The translations under genes were made by a program, and so were the position numbers. The notes below the pieces were generated by a model. It searched no databases, was not told the origin of the DNA, and worked only from the letters and a program-made list of their open reading frames with translations. A DNA stretch of 64,000 bases from Pontibacter sp. E15-1 (GTDB lineage: Bacteria; Bacteroidota; Bacteroidia; Cytophagales; Hymenobacteraceae). The first letter of the stretch is position 1; every line of letters starts with the position of its first letter. Positions 27,804-36,793 of this stretch are shown here, piece by piece. The DNA is taken from positions 172,855-236,854 of the forward strand of contig NZ_JAKVIR010000005.1 in NCBI RefSeq assembly GCF_022601975.1, read 5' to 3'.

Positions 27804-28835
27804 TTATTTATTAGGTAGACGTATTGTGATTGTGTTGTTCTGTGTTGTAATGGCCGTGCCCAGCGTTTCCGACACTGTCTCCAGGATGCTTTCCACTCCC
27901 CTGTTGTCGAGGTTGGCGGTAAGCCTTTGGTCTGCCAGCGAGGCGTCCGCGATGACTACCTGGTAACCATACACCTCCTCCAGCATCGCGGCGATCTCCT
28001 GCAGCGGGGTGTCTTCAAATATCACCCTGTTATCCTTCCAGGCCGTGTACAGCTCGGGACGCACCTGCTTTCGGGTCAGGGTGCGCCGGGCTGTGCCCGC
28101 CAGTTCCACGAGGTCGCCGGGCTGCATGATCAGCTGTTGCGCAGTGTGCTTTTCGCCGTCGTAGCGGAGGCGCACTTTGCCCGATGCCAGCACCACGCGG
28201 TTTTCTTCGCCACGGCCGGTCACGTTAAACTCAGTGCCGAGCACCTCTACCTGCGAGCCGTCTGGCGTCTCGACGACAAACTTCTGGTGGTTGCGCTGAT
28301 GCGTGACCGAGAAATAGGCCTCACCGCTCAGATGCACGAGCCGCGGCTCATTGGCCGACCAGGCTTGGTAGGTAACGGATGAGTTCGCGTTTAGCACCAT
28401 CACCGAGCTGTCCGGCAGCAGGATCGTGCGCTTCTCACCGAACGCCGTGGCATGCTTCATTGTCTCCGTCCGTAACCCCATGAAGAGGTATAGACCAGCC
28501 ACTAAAAGCAAAAGCCCTACTGAGGCCGCCACCAGCATGCCCCGCTGGAGGCCAAAGCGATAGGCTACCGTGCCCGAGTTGGCATGCTGCGCGGTGTGCA
28601 TCTCCTGTTGTAGTCGCTGCCATACCGCCGCCGTGTCTGTTTCCACCAGCGGGTATTCGTCCTCGGAGAGGAGGAGCACCAGTTCCCTGGCTTCCAGCAC
28701 AGTCTCGCGCTTGAAAGGGTACTGCTGCAGCCATTCCCCCCAAAAGGCATCGCTCTCGGGGGTGGGGGCTATCACCCAGGTTATAAAAAAAGTGTCTGCG
28801 GCAAAGTCTGTGGCGCTTGCAAGCGGGTAATTCAT
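27804..28835 (-). CDS. FecR-family anti-sigma factor
   Basis: An inner-membrane regulator that holds the ECF sigma and receives the signal from the SusC STN domain in the periplasm. The cytoplasmic N-terminal part (about 1-98) contains a W-rich segment. One membrane helix follows (about 99-121; LVAASVGLLLLVAGLYLF), then the periplasmic FecR domain (TAFGEKRTILLPDSSVMVLNA, LSGEAYFSV, VEVLGTEFNV). The C-terminal DUF4974-like STN partner includes IFEDTPLQEIAAMLEEVYGY. Sigma, FecR and SusC are consecutive, the standard Bacteroidota arrangement. Confidence 0.95.
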   Translation of the reverse strand: MNYPLASATDFAADTFFITWVIAPTPESDAFWGEWLQQYPFKRETVLEARELVLLLSEDEYPLVETDTAAVWQRLQQEMHTAQHANSGTVAYRFGLQRGMLVAASVGLLLLVAGLYLFMGLRTETMKHATAFGEKRTILLPDSSVMVLNANSSVTYQAWSANEPRLVHLSGEAYFSVTHQRNHQKFVVETPDGSQVEVLGTEFNVTGRGEENRVVLASGKVRLRYDGEKHTAQQLIMQPGDLVELAGTARRTLTRKQVRPELYTAWKDNRVIFEDTPLQEIAAMLEEVYGYQVVIADASLADQRLTANLDNRGVESILETVSETLGTAITTQNNTITIRLPNK

Positions 28836-29003
28836 CTGGCAATTAGGTATAGCACTGGGTGTTTCACTGTATGGAGCAGTCGCTCACTACTAAGAATAGA
28901 CAGGGTGCGCGCAAACTATCCCTTCCTCCCTGAAATATTTATACACTTTTTTAGCAAAGGGACTGGAAACCGCCACTTCGGAAAGCGGCATGGAGGGGAG
29001 ATT

Positions 29004-29585
29004 TTAAAATATGGAGGCGAATAGCACCGGGAGCGCGCACACCAGCACCCGCTTGAGCAGGTGCTGCAGTTTATCGAGGGCCTTATAGTTTAGCTTATAG
29101 GCAGATTCCTGCGCAATACCCATGATTGAGGCGATTTCCTCGTACTTCAGGTTGGCGTAATATTTCAGGAAAACAACCTCGCGCTGCCGGGATGGCAGTT
29201 TCTCGAGAACCGCGCTCAGGCGCTTTTTTGTGTGCTCGGAGCCTTGTTCCGTGATCAGGTCTTCCTCGTAAGAAGCTTCGAGCTCGAAACAATAATCCTC
29301 TGGCAAGGCCTCGTGCACAGGCTGGCGGCTCAGCTTTTTCAGCAGTTCGGAGCGCATAGCCTTTAGCAGATAGTAGGTGACGTTGGCCGGGGTAGACAGG
29401 TTCGCCTTGCTTTTCCATAGCGTAAAAAACACCTGCTGCAGGCTGTCTTTCACCATCTCCCGGTCTTTGGTCACCCTGTTGCCATAGCGGAGCAACACCG
29501 GAGCAAACCTATGGTATAAAAGTGTAAAGTCAGCTTCGCTGCCTTGCATAAAGTTCGACCACAACTCACGTTCACTTGCTACCAT
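29004..29585 (-). CDS. ECF sigma factor (FecI-like, Bacteroidota type)
   Basis: A 193-residue ECF sigma. Region 2 is in DSLQQVFFTLWKSKANL, and region 4 in LEKLPSRQREVVFLKYYANLKYEEIASIMGI followed by SAYKLNYKALDKL. The last residues are unusually hydrophobic (VCALPVLFASIF), a feature seen in some Bacteroidota ECF proteins, but its meaning is unclear. The gene is upstream of fecR and susC and probably directs RNA polymerase to their promoter when the SusC ligand is present. A small perfect hairpin (29631-29651) lies in its leader. Confidence 0.93.
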   Translation of the reverse strand: MVASERELWSNFMQGSEADFTLLYHRFAPVLLRYGNRVTKDREMVKDSLQQVFFTLWKSKANLSTPANVTYYLLKAMRSELLKKLSRQPVHEALPEDYCFELEASYEEDLITEQGSEHTKKRLSAVLEKLPSRQREVVFLKYYANLKYEEIASIMGIAQESAYKLNYKALDKLQHLLKRVLVCALPVLFASIF

Positions 29586-30129
29586 ATCGGAAGTATCTCT
29601 ATCTATCCCTTACGCTCCACCAACGCATGAACGGCTATCGGAAATAGCCGTCAAACCCTGGAGTAACTGTGCAAAATTCAAGAACTATATTTATAAAAAC
29701 AACTAATTCTGGAGCGTGGTCAAAATTTATTGAGTAACAACTCACTTACACTAAAGGTATTCATTTAAGGGAGATAACGCACAATATGTTTAAAAAAAGA
29801 GCAAAAAAGTATTGCTATTATTTTCGAGGCTTACTTAGGAGCTTTAACGATGTGAGGCCAGGTACTAAATAATGTCGCAAATTTGTGTGCCAAAATTAGT
29901 AAATCTGTATGCTCCTATACTTCGGTGTATAAACACAGAGAATCCGCATGCCCATACCCCTCTATTTTTCCCGTTGTTCCTGGTCCCTATCCGTAGCCGA
30001 TAACGGGTATAGCAAAACCCCATGTACCTGGCTTTGAAGGCCTGGCACATGGGGTTCTGATCAGAAAAATATCATTATCATACCGGAAGCTGCGTACGCT
30101 ACCCTGATTACAGCCTGTGTTGCAAAGGG
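29586..30129. other. Intergenic region between galT and the sigma gene
   Basis: This stretch should hold the promoter of the Sus regulatory operon. A perfect hairpin (ACGGCTAT / ATAGCCGT, 29631-29651) sits about 45 bases upstream of the sigma start. The box TAATTTTG (minus strand, 29891-29898) fits TAnnTTTG but is 300 bases upstream with no good -33 partner. The galT terminator lies at 30016-30056. Confidence 0.45.
30016..30056 (-). terminator. Terminator of galK-galT
   Basis: The hairpin AACCCCATGT / ACATGGGGTT, with extra inner pairing (CCTGG / CCTGG region), lies about 75 bases after the galT stop in its direction of transcription. Confidence 0.7.
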
Positions 30130-31155
30130 CTAGATCAGGCTTCTCAGGCGCTCGGCACTGGATTCCGGGGTAACGTCGCGCTGCGGATCGCCCATTAATT
30201 CGTAACCCACCATAAACTTCTTCACGGAGGCCGAGCGGAGCAGCGGCGGGAAAAAATGCATATGCAGGTGCCAGCCGGGATGCTCCTGCCCATCGGTCGG
30301 GCTTTGGTGAATGCCGGACGAATACGGGAACGACACCTTGAACACCTTGTCATACACCATCGTCAGGTGCTTGATGGCATCGGCGAAGGCATTTTTCTCC
30401 GCTTCGTCCATCTGGCCTAGGTGCTGCATGTGCCGCCGTGGCAGAATCATCGTCTCGAAAGGCCATACCGCCCAGAACGGCACCAGCGCCACAAAAAACG
30501 GGTTCTCGTATACAATGCGGGTTTTCTCTTCCAGCTCTATCGCCAGGTAATCCTCCAGCAGGCTGCGGCCATTCGCTTCGAAATAAGCGGCCTGCTGTGC
30601 GGTTTCTTTTGCCGGTCCGCCGGGTATGGAACTCTGTGCCCAGATCTGGCCGTGCGGGTGCGGGTTGCTGCAGCCCATGGTCGCGCCTTTGTTCTCGAAG
30701 ATCTGCACATGGTTGATGAAGTCGAGCATGCCCAGTTCCAGATACTCCTGTTGCCAGAGGTCCACCACTTTTCGGATGTCCTCCACCTCCATGTCAGGCA
30801 GCGTCACGTCGTGGCGCGGCGAGAAACAGATCACTTTGCAGATGCCGCGCTCGCTTTCCGCACGCAGCAGGCCGCCCTTCGTGAAGGAACCGGCCGGTGT
30901 GGTGGGCTGCAGCGCGCCAAAGTCGTTATCGAAGGCGTAAGTGGATTTGTAGTCCGGGTTGTGCTCGCCGTTGGCCCGCTCGTTGGTAGGGCAAAGGTAA
31001 CAGCCTGGGTCGTATTCGGGGCGGTCGTCTTTCTGCACGTCCTCTTCCTGCCCCTGCCAGGGCCGCTTGGCCCGGTGTGGCGATACCAAAACCCATTCGC
31101 CGTTGAGGGGGTTATATCTGCGGTGCGGGTGTTCCGCTAAATCAAAAGCTGCCAT
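30130..31155 (-). CDS. galT: Galactose-1-phosphate uridylyltransferase
   Basis: This Leloir-pathway enzyme moves UMP from UDP-glucose to galactose-1-phosphate. It has the two HIT-like halves. The N-terminal half shows [25 protein letters not shown] and [12 protein letters not shown] (zinc Cys pair). The active-site [10 protein letters not shown] is present, and the second half has [27 protein letters not shown]. 341 residues is normal. It starts 54 bases after galK on the same strand and shares its terminator. No galE or galM is in the window. Confidence 0.96.
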   Translation of the reverse strand: MAAFDLAEHPHRRYNPLNGEWVLVSPHRAKRPWQGQEEDVQKDDRPEYDPGCYLCPTNERANGEHNPDYKSTYAFDNDFGALQPTTPAGSFTKGGLLRAESERGICKVICFSPRHDVTLPDMEVEDIRKVVDLWQQEYLELGMLDFINHVQIFENKGATMGCSNPHPHGQIWAQSSIPGGPAKETAQQAAYFEANGRSLLEDYLAIELEEKTRIVYENPFFVALVPFWAVWPFETMILPRRHMQHLGQMDEAEKNAFADAIKHLTMVYDKVFKVSFPYSSGIHQSPTDGQEHPGWHLHMHFFPPLLRSASVKKFMVGYELMGDPQRDVTPESSAERLRSLI

Positions 31156-31209
31156 AATGTTGTGTTAAAGTTGAGGGCTGCCCCGCAAAGGGCGGCCGGG
31201 TTTCAGACG

Positions 31210-32358
31210 TTACGCGGCAAAGCTGCTTCCGTCCACGATCTCAGCGACATATGTTTTAAGCGTAACGCCGAACTCCTGGGTATACGCATCCTCCATCTGC
31301 TTTACAAACGCATCGAGGGCATCCACCCGAACAAGGTTGATGGTGCAGCCGCCAAAACCGCCGCCCATCATGCGGGCACCCAACACAGCCGAAGACTTCT
31401 TCGCCTGCTCCACCAGATAATCCAACTCGGGGCAGCTTACCTCGTAGTCGTGCTGCAAACCGGCGTGCGAGGCGTACATGCGCTCTCCGAATGCGGCCAT
31501 ATCGCCTTTCTCCAAATCGGCACAGGCGGCTTCCACGCGGTTGTTCTCGCTCACCACGTAAACGCAGCGCTTGTACACTGTCGGGTCGAACTCCTGTTGG
31601 TGTTTGGCCAGCATGTCCAGGGTTGCGTCGCGGAGGCTATTCACTTCCGGATAGTGCTTTTTGAGGAGCGCCACGCCCGTCTCGCACTCCTGGCGGCGCG
31701 TGTTATAGGCCGACGAGGCTAGCGAGTGCTTTACCTGCGTGTCGCAGAGCACGATGCGATACTCCTCCATCGCGAGGTTGTAATAGGTATACTCCAGCGA
31801 GCGGCAGTCCAGTTTGATGGCGTGGTTGCGCTGGCCGAACATACTGGCAAACTGGTCCATGATGCCGCACATCACGCCGGCATACTCATGCTCGGCCTTT
31901 TGCGCCATCTGCACGAGGGTAAACTTATCCAAGCCAAAGCCGAACAGCTCGTTCAGGCCAAAAGCCAGGCCGCATTCCACCGCCGCCGACGAGGAAAGCC
32001 CCGCCCCGATCGGCACGTTACCGCCAAACACCAGGTCGAAGCCCTGCACCTGGTGTTCCGTCTTCTGGAACTGCGCGATCACGCCCAACAGGTAATTGGC
32101 CCAGTCGGTATCGGATGGCTTGATGGTATCCAGATCAAACTCCACGCTTTCATTTAAGTTGAAGGAATAAGCCCGGAAAGTGTTGGACTGGTTGGGGGCA
32201 ATGGCAAAAAATATCTCTTTGTTGATGGCTGCCGGAAGCACAAAGCCCTCGTTATAGTCGGTGTGCTCCCCGATCAGGTTTACCCTGCCCGGCGAACGCA
32301 CCACAATTGGCTCTTGCTCAAACAACTCCTGAAACTTTTCCTTTATTTCGTTAATCAT
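31210..32358 (-). CDS. galK: Galactokinase
   Basis: Phosphorylates alpha-D-galactose with ATP. Motif 1, RSPGRVNLIGEHTDYNEGFVLPAAI, is the galactokinase signature (substrate site). Motif 2 is VPIGAGLSSSAAVECG (ATP site) and motif 3 GARMMGGGFGGCTINLV. The frame is open to a GTG at 32379, but the ATG at 32358 gives the usual MINEIKEKFQELF start and a 382-residue protein. It is the first gene of galK-galT. Its upstream region is AT-rich, and beyond it lies repeat copy B and the 3' end of the GH13 gene. Confidence 0.96.
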   Translation of the reverse strand: MINEIKEKFQELFEQEPIVVRSPGRVNLIGEHTDYNEGFVLPAAINKEIFFAIAPNQSNTFRAYSFNLNESVEFDLDTIKPSDTDWANYLLGVIAQFQKTEHQVQGFDLVFGGNVPIGAGLSSSAAVECGLAFGLNELFGFGLDKFTLVQMAQKAEHEYAGVMCGIMDQFASMFGQRNHAIKLDCRSLEYTYYNLAMEEYRIVLCDTQVKHSLASSAYNTRRQECETGVALLKKHYPEVNSLRDATLDMLAKHQQEFDPTVYKRCVYVVSENNRVEAACADLEKGDMAAFGERMYASHAGLQHDYEVSCPELDYLVEQAKKSSAVLGARMMGGGFGGCTINLVRVDALDAFVKQMEDAYTQEFGVTLKTYVAEIVDGSSFAA

Positions 32359-32682
32359 CGTATTATCTTGTTCTACCACAATTGCAGTACGTTATTATAG
32401 ATTTTCCATTTTATGAAGCGATAAAGTTAATATGTATTAACACAATTCGCCATTAACCATCGAATTTTAAACGTTAGCACCACACTATTTTCCCAGAGCG
32501 CAATGTCAGAATATAGCCCGACAACCAACCAATTAAATTAGCTGACGGGCTATACCTATAGTTCAGGGCTTTCGCATCTAAACGGAACACGGAGCGAAAG
32601 CAGGCTGCCGTTGTTGTGTGTTCTCACCAACAACTTGTTGGTCAAAAGACGCAACAAGGGCAGCTTTGCGAAAGTCCTGTAG
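32359..32682. other. Intergenic region between GH13 gene and galK
   Basis: The half near galK is AT-rich and should carry the galK promoter, though I see no consensus boxes. The half near the GH13 gene is almost filled by repeat copy B. Confidence 0.45.
32564..32679. repeat. Palindromic intergenic repeat, copy B
   Basis: A 116-base element ending 3 bases from the GH13 stop codon. The ends CAGGGCTTTCGCA and TGCGAAAGTCCTG are 13-base inverted repeats with one mismatch. Inner arms GCTGCCGTTGTTG (32604-32616) and CAACAAGGGCAGC (32652-32664) pair with one mismatch. The strong fold directly after the stop could end or stabilise the glycosidase message. See copy A at 18063-18184. Confidence 0.85.
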
Positions 32683-34281
32683 TTATTTAACTAAAAGCAC
32701 TGAGCCGTTCGCAGGCAACGTTATCTGCTGCTTTCCCCTGCTAAACGGCTTGCTCTGGAACATCACTTTTTGATACGGCTCCAGATCAGCAGGCAGTGTA
32801 AGTGTTACGCCGATGTCAGACAGGTTGTGCAGCACCAGAACGGACTCTTCTCCCTGCTTCCGGAGGAAGGCGCTGACACTTTTTGGGCCCAGGTCAAGCG
32901 GCTCCACGCTTCCGTAAGTCAGCGCGTTGCTATGGTTGCGCAGGCCGATCAGGGTTTTGTAGTGGTTCAGCATCGAGTTCGGGTCCTGCAACTGCTGGGC
33001 AGCCGGCGTCACGGTCTGGTCGGTGCTGAACTTAGGCTCCTCCCAGGTGGTGCGGCAAGCATCGGCCTCTTTTTTATCCCACAGAAACGGCTCCCGGATT
33101 AGCGGGTCTGGCTTGGTGCCGAGCATCCCGATCTCCTCGCCATAATAGATATAGGGAGAGCCCGGCAGGGTAAGCAGCAACGCAGCAGCCATTTTGCCTT
33201 TCTCTTTGTCACCGTTCAGTTCGCTCAGGATACGGTTCTGGTCGTGGTTGCTCAGGATAGTGGCGTCTATAAAGTCAGGGTTCACATTTTTATAGTAGTC
33301 CATGATGTGGCCATGCTTGATCGCCAGCGAGTCGCCCTCTCCCTGCTTCAATGCCTTCAAAATTGCCCAGCTCATCTCGAAGTTAAACAGGGCTGGCAGG
33401 CCTTTGGTATAGGGGGCCACGATGTCCGCGGGTGCCCATACCTCACCTACCAGGTATACATCTTTCTTGGCCTTCTGCATCTCCTGCTTAAAGTCTACCC
33501 ACCACTTGTGGTTGTCATCAGGCCGGTCGTCCGGGAAGATATGCCGCGCCGCATCCAGGCGGAAGCCGTCCACGCCCACCTCGTTCAGCCAGAACCTCCC
33601 GATCTTATACACCTCCTCGCGCAGGGCCGGGCTGTCGAAGTTCAGGTCGGGCATGCCGCCGTAAAAGAAGCCGTAGTACAGGTAGTCGCTGCCCTCCACA
33701 TTGTGCCACTGGTTCACGTTGTCGGAGTCGCCGCCGGTCACCTTGCCCTCGCCTTTTGTCTGCGGGTCGTCTTTGTGCGCCCATACATAGTAGTCGCGGT
33801 AGGGGCTCTTCGGGTTCTTCTTGGCGTCCTGGAACCACGGGTGATCCACGCCCGAGTGGTTCAGCACCATGTCCATCACCACGTGGATGCCCCGCTCGTG
33901 GGCCGCTGCGATAAACTGCTTGTAGTCTTCCATCGTGCCGTAATCCGGGTGGATGCCGTAGTAATCCGTCACGTCGTACTTGTGGTAAGACGGCGATGGG
34001 TTCATCGGCATCAGCCATACCGCCTCCACCCCCAGCTCTTTCAGGTAATCCAGCTTTGAGGTCATCCCCTTGATGTCGCCGATCCCGTCGCCGTTTGAGT
34101 CGCAGAAGGACTGCACGAAGATCTCGTAGGTCACGCCGCGCGGCCACTCGCTGGCTTTCTCCTGACTTACCGCCGTTGCCGGGGCGGTAGCGACCTGCTG
34201 GGATGTATCGGTTGAGCTACACCCTGTGGAAAAGGCTAGGGAAGCCGCCAGTGCCAGGTGTAAGAGGTTGGTTTTTTTCAT
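32683..34281 (-). CDS. GH13 alpha-amylase-family glycosidase, lipoprotein
   Basis: Hydrolyses or rearranges alpha-glucosidic bonds. The lipoprotein signal ends FSTGC (Cys21). The TIM barrel runs from about residue 48, with DSNGDGIGD (Ca-site-like) near 61, region I DMVLNHS, and nucleophile Asp243 in GFRLDAARH. The acid/base is Glu280 in VGEVWAP, the third carboxylate Asp347 in LSNHDQN. A C-terminal beta domain follows (SVLVLHNLSDIGVTLTL). It resembles oligo-1,6-glucosidase/cyclomaltodextrinase-like members more than liquefying amylases, so short maltooligosaccharides are likely (inference). It is last in a three-gene run with the GH2 and GH5-like genes, 68 bases after GH2. Confidence 0.93.
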   Translation of the reverse strand: MKKTNLLHLALAASLAFSTGCSSTDTSQQVATAPATAVSQEKASEWPRGVTYEIFVQSFCDSNGDGIGDIKGMTSKLDYLKELGVEAVWLMPMNPSPSYHKYDVTDYYGIHPDYGTMEDYKQFIAAAHERGIHVVMDMVLNHSGVDHPWFQDAKKNPKSPYRDYYVWAHKDDPQTKGEGKVTGGDSDNVNQWHNVEGSDYLYYGFFYGGMPDLNFDSPALREEVYKIGRFWLNEVGVDGFRLDAARHIFPDDRPDDNHKWWVDFKQEMQKAKKDVYLVGEVWAPADIVAPYTKGLPALFNFEMSWAILKALKQGEGDSLAIKHGHIMDYYKNVNPDFIDATILSNHDQNRILSELNGDKEKGKMAAALLLTLPGSPYIYYGEEIGMLGTKPDPLIREPFLWDKKEADACRTTWEEPKFSTDQTVTPAAQQLQDPNSMLNHYKTLIGLRNHSNALTYGSVEPLDLGPKSVSAFLRKQGEESVLVLHNLSDIGVTLTLPADLEPYQKVMFQSKPFSRGKQQITLPANGSVLLVK

Positions 34282-34349
34282 GTGATACTTCGGTTAAATG
34301 ATTGTTAAATCGGCTAGTGCTGTTGGAATGCTTTATCGGCGAAAGACAG

Positions 34350-36764
34350 TTACTTCACGGCTTTCACCTGCAGCGTGGTTGTAGCGGGTGTAAGTCCTTT
34401 GCCGCTGGCGGAAACCTTGATCTCCCCAGCCTTCTGGCCCACTTTCAGCAGCATGGTTGCGATACCTGCCTCAGCAGCCACCGTATTCGTGGCCACAATC
34501 TCCGCGTCACCAGCCTCTACTTTAAAGTTCACTTCCTGAGAATTCCCCGGTACGGTATTGCCTTTCTCGTCGGTGATATACGCATATACGAACAGCAGGT
34601 CATTCGTTCCGGCTGTCGCCTCTTTCCCGCTGATGTCGGTCTGCAGTTTTAGCTTGGCGGCCGCGCCCGGAGTGCTTTGCTGGGTTTCCACTGCCTTCTG
34701 TCCGTTTATATACCCCACGGCCCTCAGGGTGCCGGCTGCGTACTTCGGCACCTCAAACGTAAAGGGCGGGTGGTTCAGGTGCGTGGATACTTTGTTCTTG
34801 TCCGGTTTCTGGCGGGCAATGGTCTTTCCGTTCAATTGCAGTTCCACCTCGTCGGTGTTGCTGTATACCTTCACGGTCTTCAGCGCAGGGTCGTTCCAGA
34901 AGTTAGCGATAAAGATCATCGGCTTCCCGAAAACCGCATCCGCCTCCAGGTTGGGGCCTTGCTGACTTTGGTAGAAGTAGTAGGCAAACTTAGGCAGTCG
35001 CACGATGTCCATAATGCCCGAAGACTCGATGTCCGGGGCATAGCCGCGCTTGTAGTCATACATCAGCCAGTTGGCGTCGCCCACTGCCGGGCCCTGCAGG
35101 TTGCTGTTGTGGGCCTCCTGGTAATTGAGGGCCTGCTGCAACAGGCGTTTCTGACCGGCTCCACGCAGCTGGCGCGAGGTACGGGCCTCCTCGGTCAGGT
35201 CGGCATACTCTTTCTGGTTAAAGCCTGCGTTTTGCGCATAATACTCCCAGTCGCCATACTCGGCGATAAAGAGCGGCTTGTCTTTGCTGTACTTGTTCCA
35301 GTAGTCCGGTGCCTTGCCATGCTGGCGGGCAGGGATGAAGATATCGTAGGCATAATCCATCCAGCCGCTGGTATAGGTGTCCGCGAAGGGCAGTTCCTCG
35401 TGCAGGGCCTTGTGAGTGGCATCCATAAACGGCTTGCTCATACCCGACTCGTTCAGGGAGGCTTCCCAGGCGATAACGGAGGCATGGTTGCGGTCGCGGC
35501 GGGCCATCTCCCGCGTGTCCTGCAGGCTGTTTTTCTGGTAGGCCTCATTGCCGAAGAACTGCCAGCCAGGTATGGCATCCATGATCAGGAGACCAAGTTC
35601 ATCGGCGGCATCCAGGAACGCCGGCGACTGCGGGTAATGGGAAGAGCGCACGAAGTTAAAGCCTGCCTCCTTTATTTTGTAGGCGTCGCGGTAACGGGCG
35701 TTGTCAGACATGGCGTAGCCCACATACGGGTACTCCTGGTGGCGGTTGGTGCCTCTCAGGAACAGCTTTTCGCCGTTCAGGTAAAAGCCATCAGCAGCAA
35801 ACCTGATGGAGCGAACGCCTGTCCGGATATCCTGCTGATCGATCACCTGGCCATCCTGCACCAGTTCCACAGTTAGGGTATAAAGGTAGGGCGCATCCGG
35901 TGACCACAGCTGTGGGTTTGTAATGTCGAGTTTCTGCTGGAACGTACCGAACGTACCGGGCTCCACTGCCAGCGGCTCCGCCAACGACTCGGCCACCGTG
36001 TTTCCCTGCTTGTCTTTCAGCAAAGTTCTTACCTGCGCTCGCTTTGCCTTAGGGTGGTCGTTTTTGATCTCTGTCTGCACCGATAAGGTGGCTTTTTCGG
36101 CGCTTACCGCGTCGTAGTGGAGCAGCACGCCCCCTCCGGCCACACGGTTGGCGGCAATCGGGTCGGAGATGTAGAGTTTGTCTTTTGTGATGAAATAGGC
36201 GTTGCGGTACAGGCCGCTGTAGTAATTAAAGTCCAAGTCGGCGATTGGCTTTCCGGGCGGTACCACCGGGTTGTCGGTGTTGTCAAGCTTCACAAGCAGC
36301 GTGTTTTCCTCCCCAAACTTTACCTTATCGGACAGGTCGATGTAAAACGGCAGGTAGCCGCCCAGGTGCTGAAAAATATGCTCGCCGTTGAGGTATACAT
36401 CTGCTACCTGCATGGCGGCCTCAAACTGCACCGCCACATGGCGGCCCTTATCGGAGGCGGGCACATGGAAGCTCTTGCGATAGAACGCCTGGCCCTGCCA
36501 CTGCTGCTCCGTCTTTTCGATGGCCTCAAGCCGCGCCGTGTGCGGCAATGATACCTGCTCCCACTGCTCCTGCCCCATACCCGTGTCGGACAGGCGGCTG
36601 CCGGCATTGGTGGTATCCACGTCGCGCACAAACTGCCAGCCGTTGTTAAAGTTTTCTATCGTGGGCAGTTGGGCCTGCGGACTTTCGGCAGGGCTTTTCT
36701 GTGGCGTCTGGCAGGCAACGGCCAGCACGCACAGACCTATCATACAAGCAAAATTTCTGAACAT
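34350..36764 (-). CDS. GH2-family glycoside hydrolase, lipoprotein (beta-galactosidase-like)
   Basis: The lipoprotein signal ends LAVAC (Cys18), giving 804 residues. The jelly-roll sugar-binding domain (about 40-200; FNNGWQFVRDVD) and Ig-like domain precede the barrel with RGTNRHQEYPYVG and FVRSSHYPQS. The acid/base is Glu439 in WEASLNESG, which departs from the common W-x-x-x-NE spacing pattern only slightly, and the nucleophile is Glu502 in IAEYGDWEY. C-terminal DUF4982-like and bacterial Ig domains finish the protein. galK and galT downstream support galactoside hydrolysis, though GH2 also includes glucuronidases and mannosidases. The frame is open to 36818; the ATG at 36764 starts the signal peptide, 29 bases after the GH5-like stop. 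Confidence 0.9.
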   Translation of the reverse strand: MFRNFACMIGLCVLAVACQTPQKSPAESPQAQLPTIENFNNGWQFVRDVDTTNAGSRLSDTGMGQEQWEQVSLPHTARLEAIEKTEQQWQGQAFYRKSFHVPASDKGRHVAVQFEAAMQVADVYLNGEHIFQHLGGYLPFYIDLSDKVKFGEENTLLVKLDNTDNPVVPPGKPIADLDFNYYSGLYRNAYFITKDKLYISDPIAANRVAGGGVLLHYDAVSAEKATLSVQTEIKNDHPKAKRAQVRTLLKDKQGNTVAESLAEPLAVEPGTFGTFQQKLDITNPQLWSPDAPYLYTLTVELVQDGQVIDQQDIRTGVRSIRFAADGFYLNGEKLFLRGTNRHQEYPYVGYAMSDNARYRDAYKIKEAGFNFVRSSHYPQSPAFLDAADELGLLIMDAIPGWQFFGNEAYQKNSLQDTREMARRDRNHASVIAWEASLNESGMSKPFMDATHKALHEELPFADTYTSGWMDYAYDIFIPARQHGKAPDYWNKYSKDKPLFIAEYGDWEYYAQNAGFNQKEYADLTEEARTSRQLRGAGQKRLLQQALNYQEAHNSNLQGPAVGDANWLMYDYKRGYAPDIESSGIMDIVRLPKFAYYFYQSQQGPNLEADAVFGKPMIFIANFWNDPALKTVKVYSNTDEVELQLNGKTIARQKPDKNKVSTHLNHPPFTFEVPKYAAGTLRAVGYINGQKAVETQQSTPGAAAKLKLQTDISGKEATAGTNDLLFVYAYITDEKGNTVPGNSQEVNFKVEAGDAEIVATNTVAAEAGIATMLLKVGQKAGEIKVSASGKGLTPATTTLQVKAVK

Positions 36765-36793
36765 CAGTTGGTGGGGTATGGTATGGTTTAAAT

